A DNA stretch of 64,000 bases from Roseiarcus sp963770275 (GTDB taxonomy: Bacteria; Pseudomonadota; Alphaproteobacteria; Rhizobiales; Beijerinckiaceae). The stretch covers positions 21,417-85,416 of the forward strand of contig CAVYPD010000019.1 in the NCBI GenBank assembly GCA_963770275.1, written 5' to 3'. Positions 34,031 through 45,209 of this stretch are shown here, piece after piece; position 1 is the first letter of the stretch, and each line of letters opens with the position of its first letter. Under the pieces are notes generated by a model. The model searched no databases. It was given only the letters and a program-made list of their open reading frames with translations, and had not been told where the DNA came from. Position numbers and translations under genes: made by a program.

Positions 34031-35194
34031 CTACAGCTTCGGCGGGGCGCCCATGAGCTCGCCGATACGCCGTGTTGTCTTTAGGCCAGAGCCAGTCAGC
34101 ACGAGCACGGTCGTCTCTGTGGGTTGAATGATTCCGCGTTCGAGCAGCTTTGTGAACGCGGCGCCTGCGATGGCGGAGGTTGGCTCCACGTAGAGGCCGA
34201 TCCGGCTGAGTTCGATTAGGGCCCTTTCGATCTCAACTTCCGAGACGGCGACGGTGGCGCCGCCAGAGCGTCGCACGGACGCCAGGACTTCGCGGGTTCG
34301 CACAGGCTTCGCGATCGACGCGCCCTCCGCGATCGTCGGGCGGACGTCGATCGGGGTGAGATCATCGGAGCCGGCCGCGAAGCTCGCGTGAAGCGGCGCG
34401 CAATTCTCCGGCTGCGCCGCGAACAGCCGAGGCAGGCTCGCGATCTCGCCGCGACGGAGAAGCTCGCCGAAGCCGATATCGCAACCCATGACGTTGCTGC
34501 CCGCGCCAGTGGGGATGATGACGTTATCGGGCGCCTTGAACTTGAGATCCTCCCAAAGCTCATAGGCCAGCGTTTTCGTCCCTTGCAGGAAGAACGGCTG
34601 CCAGTTGTGACCGGCGTAGAATATCGTCGCGGCTTGGCGCTCTGCTGCGTCGCTGGTGTCCTGACGCGTTCCAGGAATGAGCTCGATCTCGGCGCCATAA
34701 GCGCGCATCTGCACCGTCTTGTCCTGCGCTGTCGAGGCCGGGACGAGGATCTTCGCCGCAAGGCCGCCGGCCGCCGCATACGCCGCAATCGCCGCTCCGC
34801 CGTTGCCGGAGCTGTCTTCCAGAACTTTCGTCACGCCCTGCCCGCGTAGGATCGAGATCATCACGGAGGCGCCGCGGTCCTTGAAGCTCCCGGTGGGCGA
34901 AAACCACTCGAGCTTAAACAAGGCGGGGACACCACCCCATTTGTGAGAGACCAGCGGCGTACCGCCCTCTCCCATCGTGATCGGATCCGAAACGTCGACC
35001 GGCAGGGCGGCTGCGTAGCGCCACAGCGATCGTTTCCCTGTATCGATCATGTCACGCCCGATGCCCGGCAAGGCCGTGATCATTAGCGGTCCGCGAGTGT
35101 CAGAGCGCCACCGTGGCTCCGAGATCGGATATTTCCGGCCGCTTGCCGGATCCACATAGGCCGGCAGGCCCAGCGATTTCATGTCATCGTGCAT
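34031..35194 (-). CDS. Threonine synthase-like PLP enzyme
   Basis: A 387-residue fold-type II PLP enzyme. The Schiff-base lysine is in FSPTGSFKDRGASVM, the substrate loop in DSSGNGGAAIAAYAAAGG, and the phosphate-binding loop in PTGAGSNVMGCDIGF. It has the shape of threonine synthase (O-phosphohomoserine to threonine), although related lyases share it. The start is uncertain: ATGs at 35194 and 35182 are in frame, and none has a strong ribosome site. No thr or hom genes are adjacent. Confidence 0.8.
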   Translation of the reverse strand: MHDDMKSLGLPAYVDPASGRKYPISEPRWRSDTRGPLMITALPGIGRDMIDTGKRSLWRYAAALPVDVSDPITMGEGGTPLVSHKWGGVPALFKLEWFSPTGSFKDRGASVMISILRGQGVTKVLEDSSGNGGAAIAAYAAAGGLAAKILVPASTAQDKTVQMRAYGAEIELIPGTRQDTSDAAERQAATIFYAGHNWQPFFLQGTKTLAYELWEDLKFKAPDNVIIPTGAGSNVMGCDIGFGELLRRGEIASLPRLFAAQPENCAPLHASFAAGSDDLTPIDVRPTIAEGASIAKPVRTREVLASVRRSGGATVAVSEVEIERALIELSRIGLYVEPTSAIAGAAFTKLLERGIIQPTETTVLVLTGSGLKTTRRIGELMGAPPKL

Positions 35195-35271
35195 GCTCGG
35201 ATCATGGCGCCTTGGAGGTGGATCTCGCAAACGCGTGACGCGCCGATGCCGCGTCGGGAACGGCTCCGGGG

Positions 35272-36072
35272 TCAGCTCTGTGTCAGCGGCGCGGTCGGCC
35301 CGCGAAAGGCAAATTTTGCCGTGCGCTTCTCGGCGAAGGCGGCCCGCCCTTCGGTGAAATCCGGCCCCAGCGCCGCAGCTTCGGTCAACGCGCGATAGGC
35401 GGGCGTCTCCCGGGCGAGGCCCGCCGCGGTGGCGTCGACGGCGCGCTTGCCGCCGCGGATCGACATCTGACTCATGTCCGCAAGCCCGCGGGCATAGCCG
35501 AGCACCGTCTCCTGCAACGCCGTCTCGACCCGCCGGTCGATGAGCCCGATCGCGAGCGCCTCGTCGGTCTCGATCCTTCGCGCGGTGAAGAGAAGGTCCT
35601 TGGCCCGCGAGGGCCCGATGAGTTCGACCAGCCGGCGGGTCTCGGCATGGCCATAGATCAGGCCGAGTTTCGCAGGAGTGATGGCAAGGTGCGCGTCGGC
35701 GGCGCAGAACCTCAGGTCGCAGGCGAGCGCAAGGCCAAGCCCTGCCCCGATCGCGACGCCGCGTATGACGGCGATGGTCGGGCGATCGAGGTCCATCAGC
35801 GCCTTGAGGCCGTTCTGCATCGCGTCGCCATAGTCCCGCGTCGTCGCAGCGTCGCGATAAATGTCGCCAAGTTCGGCGATGTCGGCGCCCGCGCTGAAAT
35901 GCGCACCTTCGCCTTCGACGAGCGCCACCAGCAGGTCTTCGCGGGCCTCAATCGCGGCGCGGATCGCCGGCAGCGCGCGCCACATCGCGCGGGTGATCGC
36001 ATTGCGGCGTTCCGGACGGCTGAGCACGATGCGGGCGAACGGCGGCTCGAAGAGCAAAGATATGTCGGTCAT
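35272..36072 (-). CDS. Enoyl-CoA hydratase/isomerase family protein
   Basis: A 266-residue crotonase-fold protein (ARIVLSRPERRNAITRAMW; EGEGAHFSAGADIAELGD, first oxyanion hole; IRGVAIGAGLGLALACDLR, second). It ends with the usual C-terminal helical region. The length is normal. It lies 41 bases downstream of nothing obvious on its strand and precedes the threonine synthase-like gene by 77 bases. Fatty-acid or amino-acid degradation is likely but the substrate is unknown. Confidence 0.88.
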   Translation of the reverse strand: MTDISLLFEPPFARIVLSRPERRNAITRAMWRALPAIRAAIEAREDLLVALVEGEGAHFSAGADIAELGDIYRDAATTRDYGDAMQNGLKALMDLDRPTIAVIRGVAIGAGLGLALACDLRFCAADAHLAITPAKLGLIYGHAETRRLVELIGPSRAKDLLFTARRIETDEALAIGLIDRRVETALQETVLGYARGLADMSQMSIRGGKRAVDATAAGLARETPAYRALTEAAALGPDFTEGRAAFAEKRTAKFAFRGPTAPLTQS

Positions 36073-36220
36073 GAGAGCCTCCGGGCGGCGGACGGGAGCC
36101 CTCTTTCTCTAGCACTTTTGCAGACGATGATGGACGAGGACGACTCAACGGCGGGGAGCGACGTCGACTATAGGGCGGCACGGGCTTGATTGGCATGTTG
36201 TTTAAGGCTATTTTAGCTTT

Positions 36221-36514
36221 ATGAAAAGAGCCAGTATTACCCAAACCAAGAATGGCTTGAGCGCTTTGATCGACGGTCTCAAGGGCGGCGAGGCGGTTTT
36301 GATTGTTGATCGGGGCCGTCCGGTCGCGCGTCTGGAGCCGGTCGCGGGCGGCGAGGAAGGCGGACCAAGCGGACGGTTGTCGCGGCTCATTCGAGACGGC
36401 GTGTTGCGGCCTCGTCGAACTGTCGCGCCGGCGGCTGTTTTCACCTCTCCGCCGCCCAGCGCCGGAGCGTCGGCCGTTGGCGCGCTCATCGACGAGCGCC
36501 GGGAGGGGCGGTGA
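36221..36514 (+). CDS. Phd/YefM-type antitoxin
   Basis: A 97-residue protein. Residues 1-50 match the Phd/YefM DNA-binding fold (SITQTKNGLSALIDGLKGGE, VLIVDRGRPVARLEPV), and the C-terminus is a disordered, Pro/Ala-rich toxin-neutralising tail. It overlaps the PIN-domain toxin by four bases (GTGA at 36511). It would repress its own promoter together with the toxin and block the toxin active site. A short AT-rich promoter (GGCTATTTTAGC palindrome) lies just upstream. Confidence 0.85.
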   Translation: MKRASITQTKNGLSALIDGLKGGEAVLIVDRGRPVARLEPVAGGEEGGPSGRLSRLIRDGVLRPRRTVAPAAVFTSPPPSAGASAVGALIDERREGR

Positions 36515-36948
36515 AGTTCTGGGATGCTTCGGCGATTGTGCCGCTGCTCGTGGCGGAGAGTACGACGCGATCCCTGCAGGCGCTGGCGCAGTGGAGATTC
36601 GGACCTGCTCGGTGTGGTGGGGATCGCAGGTGGAATGCGCTTCAGCGCTCGCCCGCCTCGAGCGCGAGCGCTTTGCTTGATGTGAAAGGCGCCGCCTTGG
36701 CCTTCCATCGGCTGAAACAGCTTGCCGACGGGTGGCACGAGATCGAACCTAGCGAGATCATTCGCGAGAACGCGCTCAGGTTTCTTCGCGTTCATCCGCT
36801 CAGGGCGGCCGACGCACTGCAGCTTGCGGCGGCTTTCATTGCGGCCGAACGACGTCCTTCGTCGCTTGAGGTTGTCACGCTCGACGACCGTCTCGCCGAC
36901 GCAGCGCGGAAGGAAGGCTTCGAGTTGATCGACCTTTCGGCGGCCTGA
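36511..36948 (+). CDS. VapC-type PIN-domain toxin, internally frame-scrambled
   Basis: A 145-residue frame with a normal PIN start (MKFWDASAIVPLLVAE, D5) and end (HPLRAADALQLAAA and VTLDDRLADAA, acidic residues). Between about 36595 and 36675 the reading looks nonsense. The expected sequence there is readable in other frames, first DSDLLG, then WWGSQVECASALARLERERF, which carries the conserved middle Glu. Three +1 shifts that cancel would explain this. As written, the protein lacks that catalytic Glu and should be inactive. If the shifts are read errors, it is an ordinary VapC-type RNase. Confidence 0.75.
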   Translation: MKFWDASAIVPLLVAESTTRSLQALAQWRFGPARCGGDRRWNALQRSPASSASALLDVKGAALAFHRLKQLADGWHEIEPSEIIRENALRFLRVHPLRAADALQLAAAFIAAERRPSSLEVVTLDDRLADAARKEGFELIDLSAA

Positions 36949-37035
36949 GTCATCCGCCGCCGGCTGGAGCAAACCTCCATCCTGTCGTAGCGTTGGGACG
37001 ACACACATTTCCGGCGAGTGCGGAGAAGCGGCAGG

Positions 37036-38459
37036 ATGACGGACACCGGAACTTATCCGCGCGACATGATCGGCTACGGGCGCACCCCCCCGTTCGCCGA
37101 CTGGCCGAAGCGCGCGCGCATCGCCGTGCAGTTCGTCGTCAACTACGAGGAGGGCGGCGAGAACAACATCCTGCATGGCGACGCCGCGTCCGAAGCGTTC
37201 TTGTCCGAGATCGTCGGCGCCGCGCCCTGGCCGGGCATGCGTCACATGAACATGGAGTCGATCTACGAATACGGCTCCCGCGCCGGCTTCTGGCGCCTGC
37301 ATCGCCTGTTCACCGAGCGCTCGGTTCCCGGTCACCGTCTACGCGGTGGCGACGGCGATGGCGCGCAATCGTGAGGCGGTCGCGGCGATGAATGAGGCCG
37401 GGTGGGAGATCGCCACCCACGGCCTCAAGTGGGTCGATTATCGCGACACGCCGCCAGAGATCGAAGCGCTCCATATCGCCGAGGCGGTGCGCATTCACAC
37501 TGAGGTCGCCGGCGCCCGTCCGCTCGGCTTCTACCAGGGCCGCTCATCGATCAACACGATCCGGCTCGGCATGGAAGAGGGCGGGTTCGTCTATTGCGCC
37601 GACACCTATGCCGACGATTTGCCGTACTGGCTCGAGGGACCGCGCGGCCCGCAGCTCATGACGCCCTATACGCTCGACGCCAACGACATGCGCTTCGCCA
37701 CACCGCAGGGCTTCAACTCCGGCGATCAGTTCTACACCTATCTCAAGGATTCGTTCGACACGCTCTATGCCGAAGGCGACGTCGCGCCGAAGATGATGTC
37801 GATCGGCCTGCACTGCCGCCTGGTCGGCCGGCCCGGGACGCGCGCTCGCGCTCGCGCGGTTCCTTGATTATGCGCTCGCCCATGATCGCGTCTGGATTCC
37901 AACCCGGCTCGACATCGCCCGTCACTGGATCGCCAAGCACCCGCCGCCGGGCGGCTGGAAGCCGTCCGAGCTCACCCGGACTCTGTTTATCGAACGCTTC
38001 GGCGGCGTTTACGAGCACTCGCCATGGATCGCGGCGGCGGCATATGACGCTCATCTCGCGAGCGGCGCCGACACGGCGGAAGGATTGGCGAAGGCGCTCG
38101 CCGCCGCTGCGGCGAAGGGGACAACGGAACAGAAGCGCGCGCTGATCGAAGCCCACCCGGATCTGGCGGGCAAGCTCGCGCTCGCCAAGACTCTGACTGC
38201 GGAGTCGACGCGCGAGCAGGCGAGCGCCGGGCTTGACCGGCTTACGCCCGACGAACTGCGCCAATTCGGCGAACTCAACGACGCCTATCGCGCGAGGTTC
38301 GGCTTTCCCTTCATCATGGCGGTCAAAGGAAAGAGCACAGCCGACATTCTCGCCGCCTTCCGCAGTCGTCTTGCCAATGACGCCGACGCGGAGACGAAGA
38401 CCGCGCTCGCCGAGATCGACCGGATCGCGGCGCTGCGGCTCAAGGACATTCTGCCTTGA
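37036..38459 (+). CDS. puuE: Allantoinase (PuuE) / OHCU decarboxylase (UraD) fusion, frameshifted
   Basis: Read across two +1 shifts (near 37328 and 37836). The N-terminal ~300 residues are a polysaccharide-deacetylase-type allantoinase (IAVQFVVNYEEGGENNI, AMNEAGWEIATHGLKW, FYQGRSSINTIRLGMEEGG). The C-terminal ~165 residues are an OHCU decarboxylase (LIEAHPDLAGKLALA with the catalytic His, STREQASAGLDRL, FGFPFIMAVKGKS). The fusion carries out two steps of urate breakdown: OHCU to allantoin, and allantoin to allantoate. The ATG at 37036 (MTDTGTYPRDM) is the likely start. Its stop overlaps the TTG start of the guanine deaminase gene, making a purine-catabolic operon. Confidence 0.85.
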
Positions 38460-39769
38460 GCGCCACCGCTCGCGTCATTCGTGGCCGGGTCCTGTCGTTC
38501 ACCGACGATCCGGCTGAGAGCGGCTCGCGCGCCTATTCTTACATCGAAGACGGCGCCGTTCTCGTCGCGGGCGGATTGATTGAGGCAGTGGGCGCGGCGC
38601 GCGACATCCTCGCCCGCGCGCCCCCGGACGCGATCATCGATGACCACTCCGGCTCGTTCATCATGGCGGGGTTTATCGACGCCCACGTTCACTATTCGCA
38701 AACCCAGGTGATCGGCTCCCACGGCGCGCAACTGCTCGACTGGCTGCAGAATTATACGTTCGTCGAAGAGCAGAAATTTGCCGATCCCGCGCATTGCGCG
38801 CGCGTGGCTGATTTCTTCCTTGATGAGCTGTTCCGCTCAGGCACCACGACGGCGATGGTCTACTGCACGGTGCATCCGCAATCCGTCGACGCCTTCTTCG
38901 CCGCCGCCGAACAGCGCGGCGCGCGGATGATCGCTGGCAAGGTGATGATGGACCGCGACGCGCCAGAAGCGCTGATGGACACCGCTGAGCGAGGCTACGA
39001 CGAGAGCAAGGCGCTGATTGAGCGCTGGCGTGGCCGCGGCAGGCTCGATTATGCGATCACGCCGCGCTTTGCGGTGACGTCGACGCAGGCGCAGCTGGAG
39101 GCGGCCGGCGCCTTGGCGCGCGAATTTCCGCACTGCTACGTCCAGACCCACGCCAACGAAAACAAGGCAGAGATCGCGCGCGTCGCCGCGCTGTTTCCGG
39201 AGGCGCGGAGCTATATCGACGTCTACGAAAAGGCTGGGCTCACCGGTCCCCGTTCGGTCTTCGGCCATTGCATTCATTTGCAGGAGAGCGAAGTCGCCGC
39301 GCTCGCCGAAAGTCGGTCCGTCGCCGCGTTCTGTCCGACGTCGAATCTGTTTCTCGGCTCCGGCCTATTCGATCAGGCGCGGCTTAGGCAGGCGGGGGTG
39401 CGGATCGCGCTTGCGACGGACGTCGGCGGGGGCACGAGCTATTCGATGCTGCGCACAGCCGCCGAGGGATACAAGGTGTTGCAGCTCAATGACCAGTCGT
39501 GGCCGGCGGTGGAGGCGTTCTACCGGATGACGCTCGGCAACGCCCGCGCGCTCAGTCTCGACGACCGCATCGGATCGATCGAAGCCGGCAAGGAAGCGGA
39601 TCTCATCGCACTTGATCCGCGCGCGACGCCGGCGCTCGCGCACCGGATGGAGGCAACCGCCGGCGACATCGAGGTCGAGCTGTTCGCCCTCCTTACGCTC
39701 GGCGACGATCGCGCAGTGCGCCAGACCTATGTCGCGGGCGAGCCTCGTAAGGGCCGAGACAGCTCTTGA
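38456..39769 (+). CDS. guaD: Guanine deaminase
   Basis: A 437-residue amidohydrolase of the guanine deaminase type. The metal-binding HxH is in GFIDAHVHYSQTQVIG, the substrate region in DWLQNYTFVEEQKF, further ligands in QTHANENKAEI and FGHCIHL, and the catalytic Asp in ALATDVGGGTSYSM. It converts guanine to xanthine and ammonia. The start is TTG at 38456, overlapping the upstream stop, which indicates coupling to the allantoinase/UraD fusion. The gene is intact. Confidence 0.93.
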   Translation: MSATARVIRGRVLSFTDDPAESGSRAYSYIEDGAVLVAGGLIEAVGAARDILARAPPDAIIDDHSGSFIMAGFIDAHVHYSQTQVIGSHGAQLLDWLQNYTFVEEQKFADPAHCARVADFFLDELFRSGTTTAMVYCTVHPQSVDAFFAAAEQRGARMIAGKVMMDRDAPEALMDTAERGYDESKALIERWRGRGRLDYAITPRFAVTSTQAQLEAAGALAREFPHCYVQTHANENKAEIARVAALFPEARSYIDVYEKAGLTGPRSVFGHCIHLQESEVAALAESRSVAAFCPTSNLFLGSGLFDQARLRQAGVRIALATDVGGGTSYSMLRTAAEGYKVLQLNDQSWPAVEAFYRMTLGNARALSLDDRIGSIEAGKEADLIALDPRATPALAHRMEATAGDIEVELFALLTLGDDRAVRQTYVAGEPRKGRDSS

Positions 39770-39811
39770 GATCGTCGGCTGTTTGCGTAATTCGTGCTGA
39801 GGCCTTTTGGA

Positions 39812-40156
39812 CTACAGGGTCACCGGCCCGTTATGCGAGCGCCAGCCGTTCATGCCCTCGGCAAAGTGTCTCACGTCCTCGCGGCCGACCGTCCGCGCCT
39901 TGTTCAGCGCATTGCGCGACCGCCCGCCCGACTGACAGATCAGAACGACGGGTTTTCCCTCCGGCAGATCTTTGGGATCGTAAGACGACATCGGCATGTT
40001 GAGAGCGTTTGGAATGTGGCCTGCGGCGAATTCGTGCGGCTCGCGAACGTCCACGATCGTCCAGGCGTGGGTTCCAACCGCCTCTTCCAAATCGCCAAAA
40101 CTGACGATGTCCGGATCAGAGCCGGCGCCGAAGCGTGAAAACATGTTCCAGGACAT
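39812..40156 (-). CDS. Rhodanese-like sulfurtransferase
   Basis: A 114-residue single rhodanese domain: VSFGDLEEAV, IVDVREPHEFAAGHIPNALN, and active-site Cys C74 in LICQSGGRSRNALN. It probably accepts or transfers sulfane sulfur in the cytoplasm. The frame is intact and of normal size. It faces the guanine deaminase gene convergently, with 42 bases between the two stops. Confidence 0.92.
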   Translation of the reverse strand: MSWNMFSRFGAGSDPDIVSFGDLEEAVGTHAWTIVDVREPHEFAAGHIPNALNMPMSSYDPKDLPEGKPVVLICQSGGRSRNALNKARTVGREDVRHFAEGMNGWRSHNGPVTL

Positions 40157-40594
40157 CTCACCTCCAAAGTTATACGCGCGTCCGCCCTCGAACTCCGCCG
40201 AGCGGGTGTCATATAGGTCGCCAGGCCAGCATTTCGAGGGTTTCCTCTCGCGCCGCGATCGACCGTGTGTTGCCGCAAATTGTGGTGACGTCGCAACGCT
40301 CTGCGACCGCGATCAGTTCCGCTGAGCGAGCGAACTGTGAGCCCCCTGAAGAAGGCTTCATGAGTTCCGGGGCGTCGCCCACGGATTCCTTAACAGTGAG
40401 GCCAAACTGAGTGTTCACAAGAATTTGTTGTTGCCGTCGAACCAGACCGTGGCCTGAATGCGTCGATTTCAAAGAGCCTGTCCTGATCAACAGATTTGAT
40501 TACCCCTATTTTCCTGTTGGAATTCACGAAAAACCAACAAGTTTACGTCAAATATGCTTGACCCGACACCCCGAAGCCGACAACCTGAGACCTC
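40157..40594. other. Intergenic region, no gene supported
   Basis: This 438-base stretch is AT-richer towards the right. It holds the promoters of the divergent rhodanese and PHP genes. A leftward 93-codon frame (40209-40490) is present, but has no recognisable protein features or ribosome site. I see no RNA gene or strong terminator. Confidence 0.6.
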
Positions 40595-41533
40595 ATGCGG
40601 ATTCGCCCCTTCTCGACGCCGGGCCGTTTCTGGCGCGGGAATCTTCACGCCCACTCGAACCTCTCAGACGGCGCCTTGAATCCTGTGGACGTCGTCGAGG
40701 CCTATAAACGCGCAGGCTATGATTTCCTGCAAGTGTCCGATCATTTTCTGGGCCGGTTCGACTGGCCGATCGCCGACACCCGCAAGCTGCGCTGCAGCAC
40801 TTTCACCACTCTGATCGGCGCCGAAGTTCACGCCATGGGGACGAGCGCCGGCGAATATTGGCATATCGTCGCAACCGGGCTGCCGTTCGACTTTCCCCCC
40901 GCCAAGCCGGACGAAAGCGCCGCGCAGTTGGCGAAGCGAGCGCGGGAGGCCGGCGCCTTCGTCGCCATCGCTCATCCGTCGTGGTCGCAACTGACGATCG
41001 AGGACGGGCGTTCGCTCGGCGCCGCGCATGCGGTCGAGGTCTATAATCACACCTGCGCGATGCTGACCGATCGAGGCGACGGGTTCTATCTCCTTGACCA
41101 GCTCTGCAACGAGGATCGGCGGCTGACGGCGGTCGCCGGCGACGACGCGCACTTCCATAACGGCGACCTCGACGCCTTCGGCGGCTACGTCATGGTCAAG
41201 TCGGAGACGCTCGAGCCCGAGTCGCTGCTCGGCGCTTTGAAGGCCGGAGAGTTCTATTCAAGCCAGGGCCCGCGTATTTACGACGTCGAGGTTACGAACA
41301 ACGAAGTGCGGGTCGAGTGCTCTCCGGTCCACACCATCGCGCTCGTCACCAGCGCTTCGCCGGCGCTGAGCCGGGTCGGACGCGGACTTACTCAGGCGAC
41401 GATCGAATTCGCCGAAGTCGCGAAATGGGCCTGGCGCGACCCCCCGCAGGTGAAATGGTTCCGTATCGTCGCCATTGACGGCCCGCGGCGGCGCGCCTGG
41501 ACCAACCCGATCTGGGTCGACGCCCTCAATTGA
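40595..41533 (+). CDS. PHP-domain metal-dependent phosphoesterase
   Basis: A 312-residue PHP-fold protein. Metal-binding motifs are GNLHAHSNLSDG, VSDHFLGRFDW, IGAEVHAM, AIAHPSW and AGDDAHFHNGDLD. The last ~80 residues form a beta-rich domain (IYDVEVTNNEVRVECSPVHT). The family hydrolyses phosphoesters, and the substrate is unknown. The ATG at 40595 has no strong ribosome site. It is followed by the hslVU genes on the same strand. Confidence 0.85.
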   Translation: MRIRPFSTPGRFWRGNLHAHSNLSDGALNPVDVVEAYKRAGYDFLQVSDHFLGRFDWPIADTRKLRCSTFTTLIGAEVHAMGTSAGEYWHIVATGLPFDFPPAKPDESAAQLAKRAREAGAFVAIAHPSWSQLTIEDGRSLGAAHAVEVYNHTCAMLTDRGDGFYLLDQLCNEDRRLTAVAGDDAHFHNGDLDAFGGYVMVKSETLEPESLLGALKAGEFYSSQGPRIYDVEVTNNEVRVECSPVHTIALVTSASPALSRVGRGLTQATIEFAEVAKWAWRDPPQVKWFRIVAIDGPRRRAWTNPIWVDALN

Positions 41534-41647
41534 CGCGCATAGGCTGAGCCTGCCGCCACGCGTCTGACCGGCGCGGCCTCCCTTGCGCCGCGGAGCTTGC
41601 GCCCATACATCCGGCGCTTGCCCGCCACTTTCAGGACCTCTCACCCC

Positions 41648-42214
41648 ATGGCTGACGATTTAGCCGCCCGCTCGCCGGGCTGGCATGCGACGACCATCCT
41701 CATGGTGCGCAAGGGCGGAAAGGTCGTCATTGGCGGCGACGGCCAGGTCAGCATGGGCCAGACGGTCGTCAAATCCAACGCGCGCAAGGTTCGCCGCCTC
41801 GCCAAGGGCGACGTCATCGCCGGTTTCGCCGGCGCGACCGCCGACGCCTTCACGCTGTTCGAACGGCTTGAGGCCAAGCTCGAGCAGTACCCCGGCCAAC
41901 TCGCGCGCGCTTGTGTCGAACTGGCCAAGGACTGGCGCACCGACCGGTATCTGCGCCGCCTCGAGGCGATGCTCATTGTCGCCGACAAAAGCACGGGCTT
42001 CACCCTGTCAGGCTCGGGCGACGTGCTGGAGCCGGAGGAGGACGAGTTCGGCTCGGCGATGGCGATCGGATCCGGCGGCAATTATGCGCTCGCCGCCGCC
42101 CGCGCGCTCATGCCGATGCAACTCGATGCGGACGAGATCGTGCGTCGCTCGATGCGCATCGCCGGCGAGATCTGCGTCTACACCAATTTCAATCTGATCG
42201 TCGAAAGCCTCTGA
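41648..42214 (+). CDS. hslV: ATP-dependent protease proteolytic subunit HslV
   Basis: A 188-residue proteasome-type protease. The nucleophile Thr15 (WHATTILMVRKGG) is exposed after removal of a 14-residue propeptide, longer than in E. coli but common in alphaproteobacteria. IGGDGQVSMGQTVVKSNARK and AIGSGGNYALAAARAL are typical. I chose the ATG at 41648 over an upstream in-frame start at 41597 on length. It forms the HslUV chamber with the next gene, five bases downstream. Confidence 0.95.
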   Translation: MADDLAARSPGWHATTILMVRKGGKVVIGGDGQVSMGQTVVKSNARKVRRLAKGDVIAGFAGATADAFTLFERLEAKLEQYPGQLARACVELAKDWRTDRYLRRLEAMLIVADKSTGFTLSGSGDVLEPEEDEFGSAMAIGSGGNYALAAARALMPMQLDADEIVRRSMRIAGEICVYTNFNLIVESL

Positions 42215-42219
42215 GCCTC

Positions 42220-43522
<1,303 letters not shown>

Positions 43523-43556
43523 TAGACTTGCTGCCGAACCGTTCGGGGCTCGCATC

Positions 43557-44088
43557 ATGACATCGCTCGTTCTGACCTTCGTTGGCGACGACCGGCCGGG
43601 GCTCGTCAACGCGATTTCTGAGAAGGTCGTCGACTTCGGCGGGACCTGGCTTGAAAGCCGTTCGGTGCGGCTCGCGGGCAAATTCGCCGGCGTGGTGCTG
43701 GTTAGGGTTCCGGACGAAAACCTCATCCCGCTCGAATCGGCGCTGGCGAAGCTCGCGCCTTCAGGCCTGCGCGTCTCGATCGAGCGCGGCGCGGCGGCAG
43801 AGGCCGAAAAGCCGGCGCGCCTCGTCACGCTGGAGATCGTCGGCAACGAGCGGCCGGGCATCGTGCGCGACGTGACGCAGGCGCTCACCCGCCTCGGCGT
43901 CAACATCGAAGAGTTCATGAGCGGACTCGAAGGCGAGCCGTTCACCGGCGTCGAGATGTTTCGCGCGACCGCGCGCCTCAGCGTCCCCGAAGGGCCTCAA
44001 GCTCGACGAATTGCGCAAGGCGCTCGAGCGGCTGGCGGCCGAGATCATGGTCGATCTTGCGGTCGACGACGGCGAACCGGGCGCCTGA
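43557..44088 (+). CDS. Two-ACT-domain protein (GcvR-like), one frameshift
   Basis: A protein of about 176 residues with two ACT domains: TFVGDDRPGLVNAISEKVVD at the N-terminus and EIVGNERPGIVRDVTQALTR from about residue 90, with NIEEFMSGLEGEPFTGVEMF. A +1 shift near 43993 (an extra G in GGG) must be corrected to reach the natural end, DELRKALERLAAEIMVDLAV, stopping at TGA 44086. Similar proteins include the glycine-cleavage regulator GcvR. The function here is unproven. It is 34 bases after hslU. Confidence 0.8.
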
Positions 44089-44171
44089 CCCACGCGCTCT
44101 CCGCCCTTGCGCGGCTCCGCCGGCGTTGCCATAAGGGCCGCCCTCACAATTCCGGCCCTCAGCGGACGACA

Positions 44172-45209
44172 ATGGCGAAGTTTCCCGAGCGCGTGTTTTC
44201 CGGCGTTCAGCCGACGGGCAATCTGCACCTCGGCAATTATCTCGGCGCGATCAAGCGCTTCGTCGAGATGCAGAAGACGCATCCGTGCATCTATTGCGTC
44301 GTCGACCTGCATGCGATGACGATGCCGCACGAGCCCGAGCAGCTTGCGCGCACCACGCGCGAGGTGACCGCGGCCTTTCTCGCCTGCGGCATCGATCCCG
44401 AAAGCCAACATCGTCTTCAACCAGAGCCGGGTCGCCGAGCATGCCGAACTGGCCTGGGTGCTCGATTGCGTCGCGCGGCTCGGCTGGCTCAACCGCATGA
44501 CCCAGTTCAAGGAGAAAGCGGGCAAGGACCGGGAGAACGCGTCGATCGGACTCTACAACTATCCCGTGCTGATGGCCGCTGACATTCTCGTCTATCGCGC
44601 GACGCATGTTCCGGTCGGCGACGATCAGAAGCAGCATCTGGAGCTGGCGCGCGACATCGCGCAGAAGTTCAACAATGACTTTCGCCGCGTCGATCGCTGC
44701 CCACGGCCACGGCGACGCCTACTTTCCGCTGCCCGAACCCTTGATCCAGGGGCCGGCCACCAGGGTCATGAGCCTGCGCGACGGCGCGAAGAAAATGTCA
44801 AAGTCCGACACCTCCGAGAACGCCTATATCGCGCTCACCGACGATGCCGACACGATCGCGCAGAAGATTCGTCGGGCCAAGACCGACCCCGAGCCGCTGC
44901 CGAGCGAGGTCGAGGGTCTGGCGCGGCGCCCCGAAGCCGACAATCTGGTCGGCATCTTCGCCGCCTTGAACGACGAGACGAAGGCCGACGTGCTCAAGCG
45001 CTTCGGCGGCAGCCCAGTTCTCGGCGTTCAAGACCGCGCTCGCCGATCTTACGATCGACAAGCTCGCGCCGATTCGCGCCGAGATGCTGCGGCTCGCGGC
45101 CGATCCGGCCCATACCGACGCTGTCCTCGCCGATGGGGCCGAGAAGGCGCGCGCGATCGCGCGTCCGAACATGGACGCGATCAAGGATATCCTCGGCCTC
45201 GTGCGATAG
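44172..45209 (+). CDS. trpS: Tryptophanyl-tRNA synthetase (three frameshifts)
   Basis: A class I synthetase read across +1 shifts near 44400, 44681 and 45014. It starts MAKFPERVFSGVQPTGNLHL with the HIGH-type GNLHLGNYLG, then KANIVFNQSRVAEHAELAW, GLYNYPVLMAADIL, the KMSKS loop (KKMSKSDTSENAY), and the C-terminal FSAFKTALADLTIDKLAPI. The corrected length is about 344 residues. It charges tRNA-Trp, an essential activity, so three independent real lesions are improbable unless a second trpS exists. Confidence 0.9.

Noticed and set aside
40209..40490. 93-codon leftward frame in the rhodanese-PHP gap
   Set aside because: It has no ribosome site, no recognisable features and intergenic-like composition.
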